From an uncultured Isoptericola sp. (lineage in GTDB: Bacteria > Actinomycetota > Actinomycetes > Actinomycetales > Cellulomonadaceae): 64,000 nucleotides of DNA. A program made the translations under genes and the position numbers. Position 1 is the first letter of the stretch, and each line of letters starts with the position of its first letter. Under the pieces are notes generated by a model. It had not been told where the DNA came from, did not search any database, and saw only the letters and a list, made by a program, of their open reading frames with translations. The stretch is from contig CANMFP010000001.1 in assembly GCA_947497265.1 (NCBI GenBank), forward strand, positions 124,001-188,000, given 5' to 3'. Positions 55,101-62,581 of this stretch are shown here, in pieces.

Positions 55101-55191
55101 CGAACCCGGCGAGACCGGCGCCGAAGAGTGCGACGACGCCCGCGGACGCGACGGACCGGCGGTTCTCGAGGACGCGTGAGACGAGGCTCAT
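49117..55191 (-). CDS. Giant Ig-like/FN3 cell-surface protein
   Basis: A 2024-residue envelope protein. One N-terminal membrane helix (~15-35, VASAGVVALFGAGLAGFALWY) acts as an uncleaved anchor. Residues ~45-440 are a beta-propeller-like region (repeated VxVLPFDGS, TVFVAVP, VVVLDRSTG); ~470-1440 contain about ten cadherin/tandem-95-like Ig repeats with NDxDPDGD or DPDGD motifs that bind calcium in other proteins; ~1460-1920 about five FN3 domains; the last ~100 residues hold four Cys and end EKTFWRTN. No LPxTG sorting signal. It begins the 22-kb operon and corresponds to fn3 of the PFNA cluster. Adhesive or scaffold function is likely. Confidence 0.92.
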   Translation of the reverse strand: MSLVSRVLENRRSVASAGVVALFGAGLAGFALWYEGEATADIDLNDSGVWVTQTSTGTLGRFNHEAQALDGTLLANSVSFDVQQNAQRVLLESDGDSSASPVDPAQLALRGTMKFPAGAEVVTGGSTTVVHDAEHGRVWVLPFDGSVGFDENELDPDLEVGTGGAATVAEDGTVFVAVPSDSALYTIETAAQGTAAGHSEDRLPVHGEAEVQLTTVGDDVVVLDRSTGHLVLPGGDTVEVDGGAEAQLQQGSADADVVVLATSRGLVYQPLDGGDATTRSANGTPARPVQLGGCTYGAWSISGQVIRDCPGVDHDEDMVLEGIDDTTALAYRVNRDVIVLNDMVNGTVWMAAEDFQKVDDWELTIPEDAEGEEAESEETIPEQVDQFVADREAKNKPPIAADDSFGVRPGRTTVLDVLRNDVDPDGDVMTVSVDSPPEGDLTVDQVLDGAALQVDVPADATGKVKFTYQVDDGRPKGTDTASVTVRVVPTSENEAPVQTGEPVLQVGQSGTGTIKILPYFEDPDGDDLFLSHAGTADPNDDIRFRPDGTVEFRDGGGATGRKIVDVTVSDSAGRPFEGRLLVDVVATNVPPIAVQDHVTVLSGQPVTVSPLTNDHDPNGDSVRLVHVAEKDGVAITQNLAAGTFTAQGDEPGSYDVTYQISDGPNSTIGLVRVDVIAPPDTDSAPVAVSDQVLLPTNGSALLDVLANDTDPAGGVLVVPSVEVPDDAPVDVSVLNHHVLKVTETKRLDEPVTFEYTVANASGSTTGEVRVVPIPAPDVLRPPEAAPDEVLVHTGDVVTIPVLENDSHPDGLDLVLNDELQEEPDAALGEAFVSEDTVRFRAGSEAGTAHLVYEVVDSNDQKDSAQVTVTIQGDEDNAAPQVPDTEARVLSGRTVRIALPLDGTDPDGDHVVLSSISKAPGKGTAAIVDGYIDYQAAKGATGFDTMTYEVTDTRGAVGQGAIRIGVSAPPSTNQSPQVVDDETTVRPGRTVAVRALQNDSDPDGDEIGLVVDGFEGMPDGIEPEAVDEDVVLSAPDAEGTYSFYYTVQDDFKARATGAISLVVDDEAPLLRPVAADDVVTADQVQGSASVTVDVLANDVDPDGVGADLTVTVDEGLEGVEVTEDGQISVALAADARVITYTVTDIDGLQAKAFVRVPGDQARPYLQPGMDPVQTTSGEPLTIDLAEYVVVRDGREPRITEEKSVQTAQGTVSVEDADTFVYTSAEDYAGAASVSFEVTDGDGPDDADGLTAVLTLPIDVVPSENLPPEIVGSPALEVAAGEDATVDLARYVEDPDGDALTFEVSGGDGITTAVTGGTVTAQVEPSVPKGTSTSLSFTVSDGKNPPVSGDLAVTVVGSTRPLAQTSPDEVPDAHQGVQVRVPVLDNDTNPFPEEALTIVGAYGETGDGEVSFDDSAVVVTPGENFHGVLTVRYTVQDVTEDPDRQVDGTLTVTVLGRPEAPRAPVVEEVRSETVVLSWEQPNNNGAEITGYTLRTNDGQSTECTTTTCTFGGLANNVTYTFTVAATNEVGESEESPASAEARPDEKPDQPEPPSLEFGDGSLTVTWKNRTYTDRSPIECVNLEISPAPTDGRIQKSCLTATTVEWDGLTNGTAYTVRVQAINAAPDPSDWSEMSAAETPAGPPFKPGAPTATRVDTAVGGQTTVSWDQPNTNGDAIKSYELDVIENGSTARTIEVAGTTTSQTIQNLKPTSSYTFVVSAENKAGTSEKSAASNAVVPYGTPVVPSNVSASLGSNTSGRANVSWSASADFRGPGPYYRVRASGGAVQNAGNSTSHAFTGLSNGTAYTFQVQACNQYACSAWSTASGSVTPYTTPGSPGISTSKLADNQGRFHVSAPSSNGGRTIQRIEWEYTRGASGSGRATSWSFTKDTPKAFSTTYTLRARACNEAGCGAWGSASYTTDAPPNPRAVVSRGASVNNTNCSDGTCAKFRVTTHDFQDTGRQSVECWTDDGGAHKLYGTSSYSVNVPANGTFELFCYIGAAAPQYRGHNVWVVINGKHYEKTFWRTN

Positions 55192-55505
55192 GCGAGGACC
55201 CTTCAGTAGTTTCTTCAGCGCTGCTGCGGCTCGTCGCCGGGGGCACCGGGGCGCGCGGACCGGTCCGCGCTGCGCGGAGAAGATCCGGAAGCCCCCTGCG
55301 GACGTCGGCGGCGACGGGCCGACGACTCCGCGACGAACCTTACCGTTGACCGGGCCCGCGGGGACAGAGCGTCCGGTGGATAGAACTACCCATCCGGTTC
55401 GTCCGGAAGGTCCGGATCGAGGGCTCCGCCGCCGGGCGGCCGTACCGACCACGCGGCGCGCCGACTACGGTGGTCACACGTCCCGACACAGCAAGGAGCA
55501 CCGCC
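55192..55505. promoter_or_regulatory. Divergent control region between the surface-protein operon and yajQ
   Basis: A 314-bp gap without a gene. On the operon side, GAAGGG lies 8 nt before the ATG at 55191, and GCGCGGACCGGTCCGCGC (55253-55270) is a perfect 18-bp palindrome that would form a hairpin in the leader. ATCCGG (55392-55397) and CCGGAT (55412-55417) flank repeated GTCCGG units. On the yajQ side, AAGGAG lies 7 nt before ATG 55506. No promoter can be named with confidence. Confidence 0.5.
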
Positions 55506-56000
55506 ATGGCCGACTCGTCGTTCGACATCGTCTCCAAGGTCGACCGCCAGGAGGTCGACAACGCCCTCAACCAGGCCGCCAAGGAGATCAACCAGCGTTA
55601 CGACTTCCGCGGCGTCGGCGCCTCGATCTCCTGGAGCGGCGACGCGATCGTGCTGGTCGCCAACTCCGCGGAGCGGGTGAACGCCGTCCTGGACGTCTTC
55701 CAGACCAAGCTGATCCGACGCGGCGTCTCGCTCAAGGCCATCGACACGGGCGAGGGCGAGCCGCAGGCCTCCGGCAAGGAGTACCGCCTGCCCGCCACGC
55801 TCAAGGAGGGTCTGAGCAGCGAGGACGCCAAGAAGATCACCAAGCTGATCCGCGACGAGGGCCCCAAGGGCGTCAAGACCCAGATCACCGGTGACGAGGT
55901 GCGCGTCAGCTCCAAGAAGCGCGACGACCTGCAGGCCGTCATCGCCCTGCTCAAGGGCGCGGACCTCGACGTGGCGCTGCAGTTCGTCAACTACCGGTGA
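55506..56000 (+). CDS. yajQ: YajQ-family nucleotide-binding protein
   Basis: A 164-residue cytoplasmic protein of the YajQ/UPF0234 family. Starts [20 protein letters not shown], with INQRYDFRG and ends ALQFVNYR, all family hallmarks. YajQ proteins bind cyclic di-GMP in Xanthomonas and act with a transcription factor; in actinobacteria the role is not established. ATG 55506 has AAGGAG at -7. Overlaps the HAD gene by GTGA. Confidence 0.96.
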   Translation: MADSSFDIVSKVDRQEVDNALNQAAKEINQRYDFRGVGASISWSGDAIVLVANSAERVNAVLDVFQTKLIRRGVSLKAIDTGEGEPQASGKEYRLPATLKEGLSSEDAKKITKLIRDEGPKGVKTQITGDEVRVSSKKRDDLQAVIALLKGADLDVALQFVNYR

Positions 56001-56896
56001 GCACCCCCGGCCGCCTCCCCCGTCTGGTGGCGACCGACCTGGACGGCACGCTCCTGAGCCCGGACGGGACCGTCTCCGACCGCACCCGGTCCGCCCTGCG
56101 AGCCGTCGAGGCGCAGGACATCGAGATCGTGTTCGTCACGGCCCGCCCGCCGCGCTGGCTGCCCGGCCTGGCCCACTGCGTGGGTGGTCACGGTCGCGTC
56201 GTCTGCCTCGGGGGTGCTGCCGTCTGGGACCTCGCGACCGGCACCGCGCTCGAGGTCCGCGGCTTCGCCGACGACGCCCTGCGCGGGCTCGTCACGGACC
56301 TCCGTGCCGCCGTCCCCGAGATCGCGCTCGGGTTCGAGCGGCCCGGCGGCCCCGCCTTCGACCCCTGGTTCCCCCGGGACGAGACCGACCTGCCCGCGAC
56401 GGCGCGGTCCGTGCCGGTCGAGGAGACGCTGCCCGACGGCGGCACCCCGGCAGCGGCCGACGGGCCTGTCGGCAAGCTGCTCGCCGTCCGGCCGGGGGCG
56501 GCGCTGTCCACCCGGCCCGGCGACGTCGGCCACGAGGCGGGCGACCGCGAGCAGGAGGAGTTCTTCGCCGCCGTCCGCTCCGCCGTCGGGCCACGGGCGC
56601 ACCTCGCGTTCTCGGGGGCCGCGGGCCTCGCCGAGCTGCTCGCCCCGGAGGTGACCAAGGACGCCGCGCTCGCCCGCTGGTGCGCTCGGCTGGGCATCGA
56701 GCCCGCCCACGTGTGGGCCTTCGGGGACATGCCCAACGACCTGCCCATGCTGCGCTGGGCCGGGCGCGGCATCGCCGTCGCCAACGCCCACCCGGACGTG
56801 CTCGCCGAGGCCGACGTCGTCGTCGGCCATCATGCCGAGGACGGCGTCGCCGTGGCGCTCGAGGCCATGCTGGCCGGGCACCACCCCGCCCGCTGA
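55997..56896 (+). CDS. HAD-superfamily IIB (Cof-like) phosphatase
   Basis: A 299-residue sugar- or flavin-phosphate-type phosphatase. Motif [12 protein letters not shown] (nucleophile Asp), motif [11 protein letters not shown], motif III Lys in [11 protein letters not shown], motif [13 protein letters not shown]. Substrate unknown; Cof-like enzymes act on sugar phosphates, HMP-PP and FMN. Translationally coupled to yajQ. Convergent with htpX, 19 bp between stops and no clear hairpin there. Confidence 0.92.
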   Translation: MSTPGRLPRLVATDLDGTLLSPDGTVSDRTRSALRAVEAQDIEIVFVTARPPRWLPGLAHCVGGHGRVVCLGGAAVWDLATGTALEVRGFADDALRGLVTDLRAAVPEIALGFERPGGPAFDPWFPRDETDLPATARSVPVEETLPDGGTPAAADGPVGKLLAVRPGAALSTRPGDVGHEAGDREQEEFFAAVRSAVGPRAHLAFSGAAGLAELLAPEVTKDAALARWCARLGIEPAHVWAFGDMPNDLPMLRWAGRGIAVANAHPDVLAEADVVVGHHAEDGVAVALEAMLAGHHPAR

Positions 56897-56915
56897 CCCC
56901 GGCAGGGGGCGTCGC

Positions 56916-57809
56916 TCAGTAGCGGGAGATGCCGCCGGGACCGAATCCGGTCCCGCCGGCCATCTTCTCCAGGCGGGAGACCCGCTCGCCCATCGGCGGG
57001 TGGGTCGAGAAGAGCTTCGCCATACCGCCGCCGCGGAACGGGTTGGCCAGCATGAGGTGGGAGACGTTCTCCAGGTCCCGCGTCTGGGGCAGCGGCGCCG
57101 CGGCGGTCCCCTGCTCGAGCTTGCGCAGCGCGGAGGCCAGCGCCAGCGGGTCACCGGTCAGCTTGGCGCCGTCCTCGTCCGCGTCGTACTCGCGGGTGCG
57201 CGAGATCGCCATCTGGATGACCATCGCCGCGAACGGCGCGAGGATGGCGAGCGCCAGGCCGGCCAGCATGTTGCCGCCGTCGCGCCGGTCACCCCCGCCG
57301 AAGAACATCAGGAACGACGCGAGGGAGGTGATGACACCGGCCAGCGCCGAGGCCACCGACGAGGTGAGGATGTCCCGGTTGTAGACGTGCATGAGCTCGT
57401 GACCGAGCACGCCCCGCAGCTCGCGCTCGTCGAGGATGCGCAGGATCCCCTCCGTGCAGCACACGGCGGCGTTCTTCGGGTTGCGGCCGGTGGCGAAGGC
57501 GTTGGGCGCCTGCGTCGGGGAGATGTACAGGCGCGGCATCGGTTGCCGGGCGACCGTGGACAGCTCGCGCACGATCCGGTACATCTCCGGCGCCTCGAGC
57601 TCGGTGACGGGGTATGCGTGCATCGCCTTGATGGCGATCTTGTCGGAGTTCCAGTACCCGACGGCGGTGCTGATCAGGCCGAGCGCGGCGAAGACGAACA
57701 GCATGCTCTGGCTGCCGCGGAAGAACACGGCCCAGATGCCGAGCAGCACCGCCCACAGCACCCCGAAGAGCAGCACGGTCTTGAGACCGTTGAAGTGCCG
57801 ATGACCCAC
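56916..57809 (-). CDS. htpX: Membrane zinc metalloprotease HtpX
   Basis: A 297-residue M48 protease for membrane-protein quality control. Two N-terminal helices (~10-50), YISPTQAPNAFATGRNP, the zinc motif HELMH (GVLGHELMHVYNRDI), two further helices and a Glu ligand in SRTREYDADEDGAKL. Cytoplasmic active site facing the membrane. GTG 57809 is chosen because AAGGAG lies 7 nt upstream. Confidence 0.96.
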   Translation of the reverse strand: MGHRHFNGLKTVLLFGVLWAVLLGIWAVFFRGSQSMLFVFAALGLISTAVGYWNSDKIAIKAMHAYPVTELEAPEMYRIVRELSTVARQPMPRLYISPTQAPNAFATGRNPKNAAVCCTEGILRILDERELRGVLGHELMHVYNRDILTSSVASALAGVITSLASFLMFFGGGDRRDGGNMLAGLALAILAPFAAMVIQMAISRTREYDADEDGAKLTGDPLALASALRKLEQGTAAAPLPQTRDLENVSHLMLANPFRGGGMAKLFSTHPPMGERVSRLEKMAGGTGFGPGGISRY

Positions 57810-57844
57810 GTGTGTTCTCCTTCCAGGCGACACCCGTGCAACGC

Positions 57845-57884
57845 ACGAGGCCCGACGGCGGTTCCCACCGCCGTCGGGCCTCGT
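57845..57884 (-). terminator. Terminator hairpin after the ferredoxin-NADP reductase gene
   Basis: A perfect 17-bp stem (ACGAGGCCCGACGGCGG and its complement) with a TTCCCA loop, 13 bp after the reductase stop and before htpX, both on the minus strand. Strong stem-loop without a U-tract, as is common in high-GC actinobacteria. Confidence 0.85.
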
Positions 57885-57896
57885 CGTACGTCAGGG

Positions 57897-59264
57897 TCAG
57901 GCGCGACCCTTCGCGATGTCGATCATCTCCTCGCGGGGGACGACCTTGATGCGCTCGCGCCCGTGGGGCTCGCCCAGCGCGATCTCGTGCGCGTCCAGGA
58001 GGGAGAACTCGTCCCAGGTGACGACGTCGACGCCGCGCTCGGCGAGGAAGTCGACGACCTGCTGCGGGTCGCCGTGCGGAGCCGTGCGGCCGTCGTCGGC
58101 GACGTCCTCGACGAGGTGCCGCACCGTCTCCGAGGCGTCGGACTTCGTGTGCCCGATGAGGCCGACCGGACCACGCTTGATCCAGCCGGTGGCGTACACG
58201 CCGGGCAGGTGCTCGCCCTCGAGGTCGACGACCCGACCCTCCCGGTTGGAGATGACGCCCTTGAGGTGGTCGAAGGGGATCTCCGGCAGTGGCGACCCGA
58301 AGTAGCCGACCGCACGGTAGACCGCCTGGACGGGCCAGTCGTGGAGCTCGCCCGTGCCCTTCACCGTGCCGTCGCCCTGCAGTGCCGTGCGCTCGGTGCG
58401 CAGGCCGACGACCTTCCCGTCCTCGCCGAGGACCTCGGCCGGTGCGTGCAGGAAGTGCAGGTGGATGCGGCGCGACGCGGTCTGCTGCGACGGCTCGACG
58501 AGGGTCCAGTCGGTGAGGGTCTTCACGACCTGCTTGGTCTGGTTGGTCGCCTCGATCGCGGCCATCGAGCCCTCGTCGAAGTCGTAGTCCTCCGGGTAGA
58601 CGACGATGTCGACGTCGGGTACGTGCCCGAGCTCGCGCAGCTCCAGCGGGGAGAACTTCACCTGGGCGGGTCCGCGGCGGGCGAAGACGTGCACGTCGGT
58701 CACCGGCGACGCCTCGAGACCGTCGAGGACGTTGGCCGGGATCTCCGTCGGCAGCAGGTCCTTCGGGTGCTTCGCCAGGATCCGCGCGACGTCGAGCGCG
58801 ACGTTGCCGGCGCCCAGCACCGCGACCTCCTTGGCCTCCAGGGGCCAGGTGCGCGGCACGTCGGGATGGCCGTCGAACCAGGAGACGAAGTCGGCGGCGC
58901 CGTAGGATCCGTCCAGGTCGATGCCGGGGATCGTGAGGTCCGCGTCGCGGATGGCGCCGGTCGAGAAGATGACCGCGTCGTAGAACTCGCGCAGGTCCTC
59001 GAGCTTGAGGTCGACGCCGTAGTTGACGTTGGCGAGCAGCCGCACGTCACCCTTGCTCAGCACCTTGTGCAGGGCTCCGATGATGCCCTTGATGCGCGGG
59101 TGGTCGGGCGCGACGCCGTAGCGCACGAGGCCGAACGGGGCGGGCAGACGCTCGAAGAGGTCGATGCTGACGTCGAGGTCGGTCTTGGACAGGATGTCCG
59201 CGGCGTAGATGCCCGCGGGGCCTGCGCCGACGATCGCGACGCGCAGAGGTCGGGAGCTGCTCAC
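57897..59264 (-). CDS. Ferredoxin/flavodoxin-NADP+ reductase (FprA-like)
   Basis: A 455-residue FAD/NADP enzyme of the adrenodoxin-reductase type. FAD motif VAIVGAGPAGIYAADIL, then PAPFGLVRYGVAPDHP; NADP motif VLGAGNVALDVARIL; GPVGLIGHTKSDA and the C-terminal segment VTWDEFSLLD. It transfers electrons from NADPH to ferredoxin, e.g. for P450 or iron-sulfur reactions, and could reduce ferric siderophore in a cell with the operon at 16.6-24.8 kb. GTG 59264 gives a normal N-terminus. A DtxR-like palindrome lies 56-73 bp upstream. Confidence 0.94.
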   Translation of the reverse strand: MSSSRPLRVAIVGAGPAGIYAADILSKTDLDVSIDLFERLPAPFGLVRYGVAPDHPRIKGIIGALHKVLSKGDVRLLANVNYGVDLKLEDLREFYDAVIFSTGAIRDADLTIPGIDLDGSYGAADFVSWFDGHPDVPRTWPLEAKEVAVLGAGNVALDVARILAKHPKDLLPTEIPANVLDGLEASPVTDVHVFARRGPAQVKFSPLELRELGHVPDVDIVVYPEDYDFDEGSMAAIEATNQTKQVVKTLTDWTLVEPSQQTASRRIHLHFLHAPAEVLGEDGKVVGLRTERTALQGDGTVKGTGELHDWPVQAVYRAVGYFGSPLPEIPFDHLKGVISNREGRVVDLEGEHLPGVYATGWIKRGPVGLIGHTKSDASETVRHLVEDVADDGRTAPHGDPQQVVDFLAERGVDVVTWDEFSLLDAHEIALGEPHGRERIKVVPREEMIDIAKGRA

Positions 59265-59319
59265 TGCGAGGTACGCCTTCCGGTTCGATGCTTGCGTGGC
59301 GTTCAAGTCTACGAGCACT

Positions 59320-59337
59320 GGTGAGGCTCGCCTCACC
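59320..59337 (-). promoter_or_regulatory. Candidate iron box upstream of the ferredoxin-NADP reductase
   Basis: GGTGAGGCTCGCCTCACC is a near-perfect palindrome (8 of 9 pairs) with core TGAGGCTCGCCTCA, close to TTAGGCGAGCCTGA in the siderophore promoter. It lies 56-73 bp before the reductase GTG. Suggests iron-dependent control by the same DtxR-family repressor. Confidence 0.55.
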
Positions 59338-59443
59338 TGCCGCCACTCCAGCATGCGGGCAGGAGTGCCAGGTTCTCACATCTGTCCCGAGAGGTGAACA
59401 CCACGTCTCGCATGACGGGACGCAGGCCGCTGTCGACGCCGGA

Positions 59444-60484
59444 TCAGCGCGCCAGACGCTCGACCACCGCGCCGTACACACGCGGCAGGCGGACCGCCGC
59501 CGGCACGACGCCCCGCCGCAGCGACGACGCCGCGGCCCCCACCAGCCCGGACGTCAGCAGGCGGTAGTCCCGCGTCACGCGCCGCCACGCCCGCTCGTAC
59601 GCGGCGGCGTCGTCCAGGTGCGCGACGGCGGCCCGCGCCTGGGCGAACCCGACCCGCAGCCCCTCGCCCGTCAGGGCGTCCACGTACCCCGACGCGTCCC
59701 CGACCAGCCGCACGCGGCCGGCCGTGCGCGCCGACGTGCGCACCCGCAGCGGGCCCGCGCCCCGCACCGGCCCGTCCGGCACCGCGCGCACCAGTCGCCC
59801 GAGGAGCTCGGGGATCGACTCCAACCCCGCGTCGAAGCCCGCCCCCGGCGGGCCGAGCAGGGCGACACCCACCAGCCCGTCCGCGACCGGTGTGACGTAG
59901 GCCTCCGCACGCGGCCCCCAGTGGACCTCCACCAGGTCCGACCACGGCGCCACCCGGTAGTGCCGGCGCAGCCCGAAGCGCCGACCCGCACCGACCCGGC
60001 CGGGACCACCCTCCGCGGCCCGCTCCAGGCCGACCTCCCGGCGCACCCGCGAGTGCAGCCCGTCGCAGGCCAGCAGCCAGCGGGCCCGCACGCCGCACGC
60101 CGTGACGCCGTCGTCGTCCTGAGCCACCGACGTGACCCGGCCCGGCACGACCACCACGCCGGCCGCGAGCGCCGCCTCGTGCAGCGCGGCGTGCAGGGCG
60201 GTCCTGCGGACTCCGCGGCCGGGCCCCGCACGGAAGCGGTGGTCGGCCACGCGCCCGTCCTGCCGGTAGGAGATCCCCCGGATCTCCCGACCCGGCGGGT
60301 CGGCCCCCAGCCGCCGCGTCGCCGCGAGCGTGCCGGGCATCAGCCCCTCGCCGCACACCTTGTCCACCGGAGCGGCCCGCGGCTCCAGGACGACGACGTC
60401 CAGCCCCGCACGGCGCGCCTCGATCGCGGCGGCGAGCCCGACCGGTCCGCCGCCGGCGACCAGGACGTCGGCGTCGGGACTCAC
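59444..60484 (-). CDS. FAD-dependent oxidoreductase (geranylgeranyl-reductase-like)
   Basis: A 346-residue flavoprotein. N-terminal Rossmann motif DVLVAGGGPVGLAAAIEARRAG, then VCGEGLMPGTL, the GD motif LLACDGLHSRVRR and the second FAD-binding segment RVRLVGDASGYVDALTGEGL. Related to geranylgeranyl reductases and aromatic hydroxylases. The last gene of the type III PKS operon, coupled by GTGA to the methyltransferase gene. It is likely a tailoring enzyme that reduces or hydroxylates the polyketide product. Confidence 0.9.
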   Translation of the reverse strand: MSPDADVLVAGGGPVGLAAAIEARRAGLDVVVLEPRAAPVDKVCGEGLMPGTLAATRRLGADPPGREIRGISYRQDGRVADHRFRAGPGRGVRRTALHAALHEAALAAGVVVVPGRVTSVAQDDDGVTACGVRARWLLACDGLHSRVRREVGLERAAEGGPGRVGAGRRFGLRRHYRVAPWSDLVEVHWGPRAEAYVTPVADGLVGVALLGPPGAGFDAGLESIPELLGRLVRAVPDGPVRGAGPLRVRTSARTAGRVRLVGDASGYVDALTGEGLRVGFAQARAAVAHLDDAAAYERAWRRVTRDYRLLTSGLVGAAASSLRRGVVPAAVRLPRVYGAVVERLAR

Positions 60485-61026
60485 CGGCCGCCGGTGTCCC
60501 GCGCCGGCTCCACCGCGGCTTCGAGGGCACGCTCCTCGGCCGGGATCCGGAACCCCAGGAGCAGCCAGGCGTTCAGCACCGTGAACCCGACGGCCGTGAT
60601 CCACGCCGAGTGCACCAGGGGCAGCGCGATCCCCTCGAGGACCACCGCCACGTAGTTGGGGTGCGGGATCCAGCGGTACGGGCCGCGGCGCACCAGGTCG
60701 AGCCCCGGCACCACGATGACCCGGGTGTTCCACTGCGGGCCGAGCGTGGCGATGCACCACCACCGCAGCCCCTGGCTCGCCAGGACGAGGACGAGCATCG
60801 GCCAACCCAGCCACGGCAGGAACGGCCGGTCCAGCGCGACGACCTCGACGACGCACGCCACCAGCAGCCCCGTGTGCAGCACGACCATGGGCCCGAAGTG
60901 CCCGCGCCCCGACTCGACCCCGCCGCGCGCGAACGACCAGCGGGCGTGCCGGGCCGACACGACGAGCTCGGCGAGGCGTTCCAGCCCCGTCGCCAGCACC
61001 AGGGCCGCGTACAGCATCACGCCCAT
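60481..61026 (-). CDS. Isoprenylcysteine carboxyl methyltransferase (ICMT)-family protein
   Basis: A 181-residue integral membrane methyltransferase-like protein. About four helices; the C-terminal catalytic segment LVRRGPYRWIPHPNYVAVVLEGIALPL matches the R-x-P-Y-x-(x)-HPxY family motif for SAM. The family methylates prenyl-Cys in eukaryotes, but bacterial members beside type III PKS genes are thought to act on lipid phenols. ATG 61026 is used (GGAGG at -4); GTG 61020 and ATG 61017 are possible alternatives. It overlaps both neighbours. Confidence 0.88.
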   Translation of the reverse strand: MGVMLYAALVLATGLERLAELVVSARHARWSFARGGVESGRGHFGPMVVLHTGLLVACVVEVVALDRPFLPWLGWPMLVLVLASQGLRWWCIATLGPQWNTRVIVVPGLDLVRRGPYRWIPHPNYVAVVLEGIALPLVHSAWITAVGFTVLNAWLLLGFRIPAEERALEAAVEPARDTGGR

Positions 61027-62096
61027 CCCGCCTCCCGACCGCTCAGGAGCACCAGCTCCGCGGCGACCCCCGGCCCGAAGGCCATCAGGACCGCCCACTC
61101 CCCCGGCCGTGGTGCGCCGTCGTCCAGCGTCGCGGCGAGGACGTGCAGCACGGACGACGACGACAGGTTCCCCTCGGCCGCGAGCGTCGCCCGGGTGCGC
61201 GCGACGGCGCTCTCCGGCAGCGCGAGGGCGTCGCGGACGGCGTCCACCACCTTCGGGCCACCGGCGTGCACGATCCACGTGCCGACGTCGTCCACCGTGA
61301 GGTCGTGCGGCGCGAGCAGATCCTTGACGTCCCCGGCCAGGTGGGCGCGCAGGAGCTCCGGGAGCTCCGGGGACAGCACGATGCCGAACCCCGAGTCGCG
61401 CACGTCCCAGCCGAGGGCGTCCGCCGTGCCGGGATACAGGTGGCTGCGGCTGCCCATCACCTGCGCCGCCGGTCCTGTCCCGCGGCGCACGGCGTCCCCG
61501 CCGACGACGACCGCCGTCGCGCCGTCGCCGAACAGGCCCGTCGAGACGAGGTTCGCCGTCGAGGTGTCGTCGCGCTGGAACGTCAGCGAGCACAGCTCGA
61601 CCGAGACCAGGAGAGCGACCTGACGAGGGTGGCCGGCCAGGTACTCGTGCAGGTGGGCCAGCCCGGCCGCCCCGCCCGAGCATCCCAGGCCGAAGGACGG
61701 CACCCGCCGGACGTCGGGGCGCAGCCCCAGCCGGTGCACCAGGGCCGCGTCGATCGACGGCGCGCCCAGTCCTGTCACGGACGTGAAGAACACCAGGTCG
61801 ACCTCGTCCGGCTCGACCCCCGCGCCCGCGAGCGCCTCCCGGCCCGCCCGTTCGGCCAGGTCCGTCCCGACCCGCACGAAGTGGGCGTTGGCGTCGCCGA
61901 ACGACGTCAGGCCCGCGTACTCGTCGATGGGGAGCGCCAGGTGGCGCGTGTCCACGCCGGAGGCGGCGTGGACCCGGTGCGCGAGCCTGCGGCGTGCGCC
62001 CTCCGGAGCGAGCAGCGGCACGATCGCCTCCGAGATCTGCTGCTGCGGGTAGACGTCCGGGGGCAGCGCGGGGGCGACGGCCAGCACACGGGACAT
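61017..62096 (-). CDS. Type III polyketide synthase
   Basis: A 359-residue chalcone-synthase-like enzyme. The catalytic triad is complete: Cys139 (GLGCSGG), His277 (IVHAGGP) and Asn310 (EGNLSSSS), with spacing of 138 and 33 residues as in plant CHS. It condenses malonyl units on an acyl-CoA starter. With the ICMT-like and FAD enzymes and a UbiA prenyltransferase nearby, an alkylresorcinol, quinone or prenylated phenol product is likely, but the starter is not identifiable. Candidate -10 CACGAT lies 6 nt before ATG 62096. Confidence 0.96.
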   Translation of the reverse strand: MSRVLAVAPALPPDVYPQQQISEAIVPLLAPEGARRRLAHRVHAASGVDTRHLALPIDEYAGLTSFGDANAHFVRVGTDLAERAGREALAGAGVEPDEVDLVFFTSVTGLGAPSIDAALVHRLGLRPDVRRVPSFGLGCSGGAAGLAHLHEYLAGHPRQVALLVSVELCSLTFQRDDTSTANLVSTGLFGDGATAVVVGGDAVRRGTGPAAQVMGSRSHLYPGTADALGWDVRDSGFGIVLSPELPELLRAHLAGDVKDLLAPHDLTVDDVGTWIVHAGGPKVVDAVRDALALPESAVARTRATLAAEGNLSSSSVLHVLAATLDDGAPRPGEWAVLMAFGPGVAAELVLLSGREAGWA

Positions 62097-62102
62097 GCTG
62101 GC

Positions 62103-62108
62103 ATCGTG
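62103..62108 (-). promoter_or_regulatory. Candidate leaderless -10 element of the type III PKS operon
   Basis: CACGAT on the minus strand ends 6 nt before ATG 62096, with no Shine-Dalgarno sequence. Lies in the 50-bp gap after the cupin gene. Confidence 0.4.
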
Positions 62109-62146
62109 GCACCTCACCGGCCTCGACGCGCGGGGGACGGTGCGGG

Positions 62147-62488
62147 TCAGAGGCGGACGGCTCCGGCCGCGAGCGCGGTGAGCAGGATCGAGGAGTCCTC
62201 GAGAGCCTCCAGGCGGTGCCGTACCGGCGGGATGACGACGAAGTCGCCGACGGTCCCCTCCCACGACTCCTCCCCGGCGACCAGCCGCACCCGCCCCCGG
62301 AGCACCTGCAGGGTGGCCTCGTCGGGCGCGTCGTGCTCGCTCATCTCGCGACCGGCGGTAAGGACGGCCACCACCTGACGCAGCGCGTGGTCGTGGCCGC
62401 CGCGGATGGTGCGGGCACCGCGACCGTTGGTCCGTCGGGCCGACGTCAGGAGCTCGTCGGTGAGGGCGGACAGGGACAGCGACTCCAT
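62147..62488 (-). CDS. Small cupin-domain protein
   Basis: A 113-residue single-domain cupin (GREMSEHDAPDEATLQVLRGRVRLVAG...VGDFVVIPPVRHRLEALEDSS) with the G(X)5HX and G(X)5PxxxH cupin motifs partly kept: HDAP, GD, PP and H. Function unknown; small cupins sense redox or bind small molecules. GGAG lies 5 nt before the ATG. Between the UbiA gene (divergent) and the PKS operon. Confidence 0.85.
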   Translation of the reverse strand: MESLSLSALTDELLTSARRTNGRGARTIRGGHDHALRQVVAVLTAGREMSEHDAPDEATLQVLRGRVRLVAGEESWEGTVGDFVVIPPVRHRLEALEDSSILLTALAAGAVRL

Positions 62489-62569
62489 GGGGGCTCCAGC
62501 CGGTCGTGGGGACGGTCGACCTCATGCTCCCACCCGGCCCGCGGTCCTGCCGACGATCCGCCATGGCGC

Positions 62570-62575
62570 TAGGTT
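62570..62575 (+). promoter_or_regulatory. Candidate leaderless -10 element of the UbiA gene
   Basis: TAGGTT ends 6 nt before ATG 62582, with no Shine-Dalgarno sequence. Fits transcription starting at the ATG. Confidence 0.5.
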
Positions 62576-62581
62576 CGCGTC

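Noticed and set aside
52318-55179. A 953-codon plus-strand frame opposite the FN3 protein
   Set aside because: Shadow frame with repeated Val/Arg/Asp/His and no recognisable domain.
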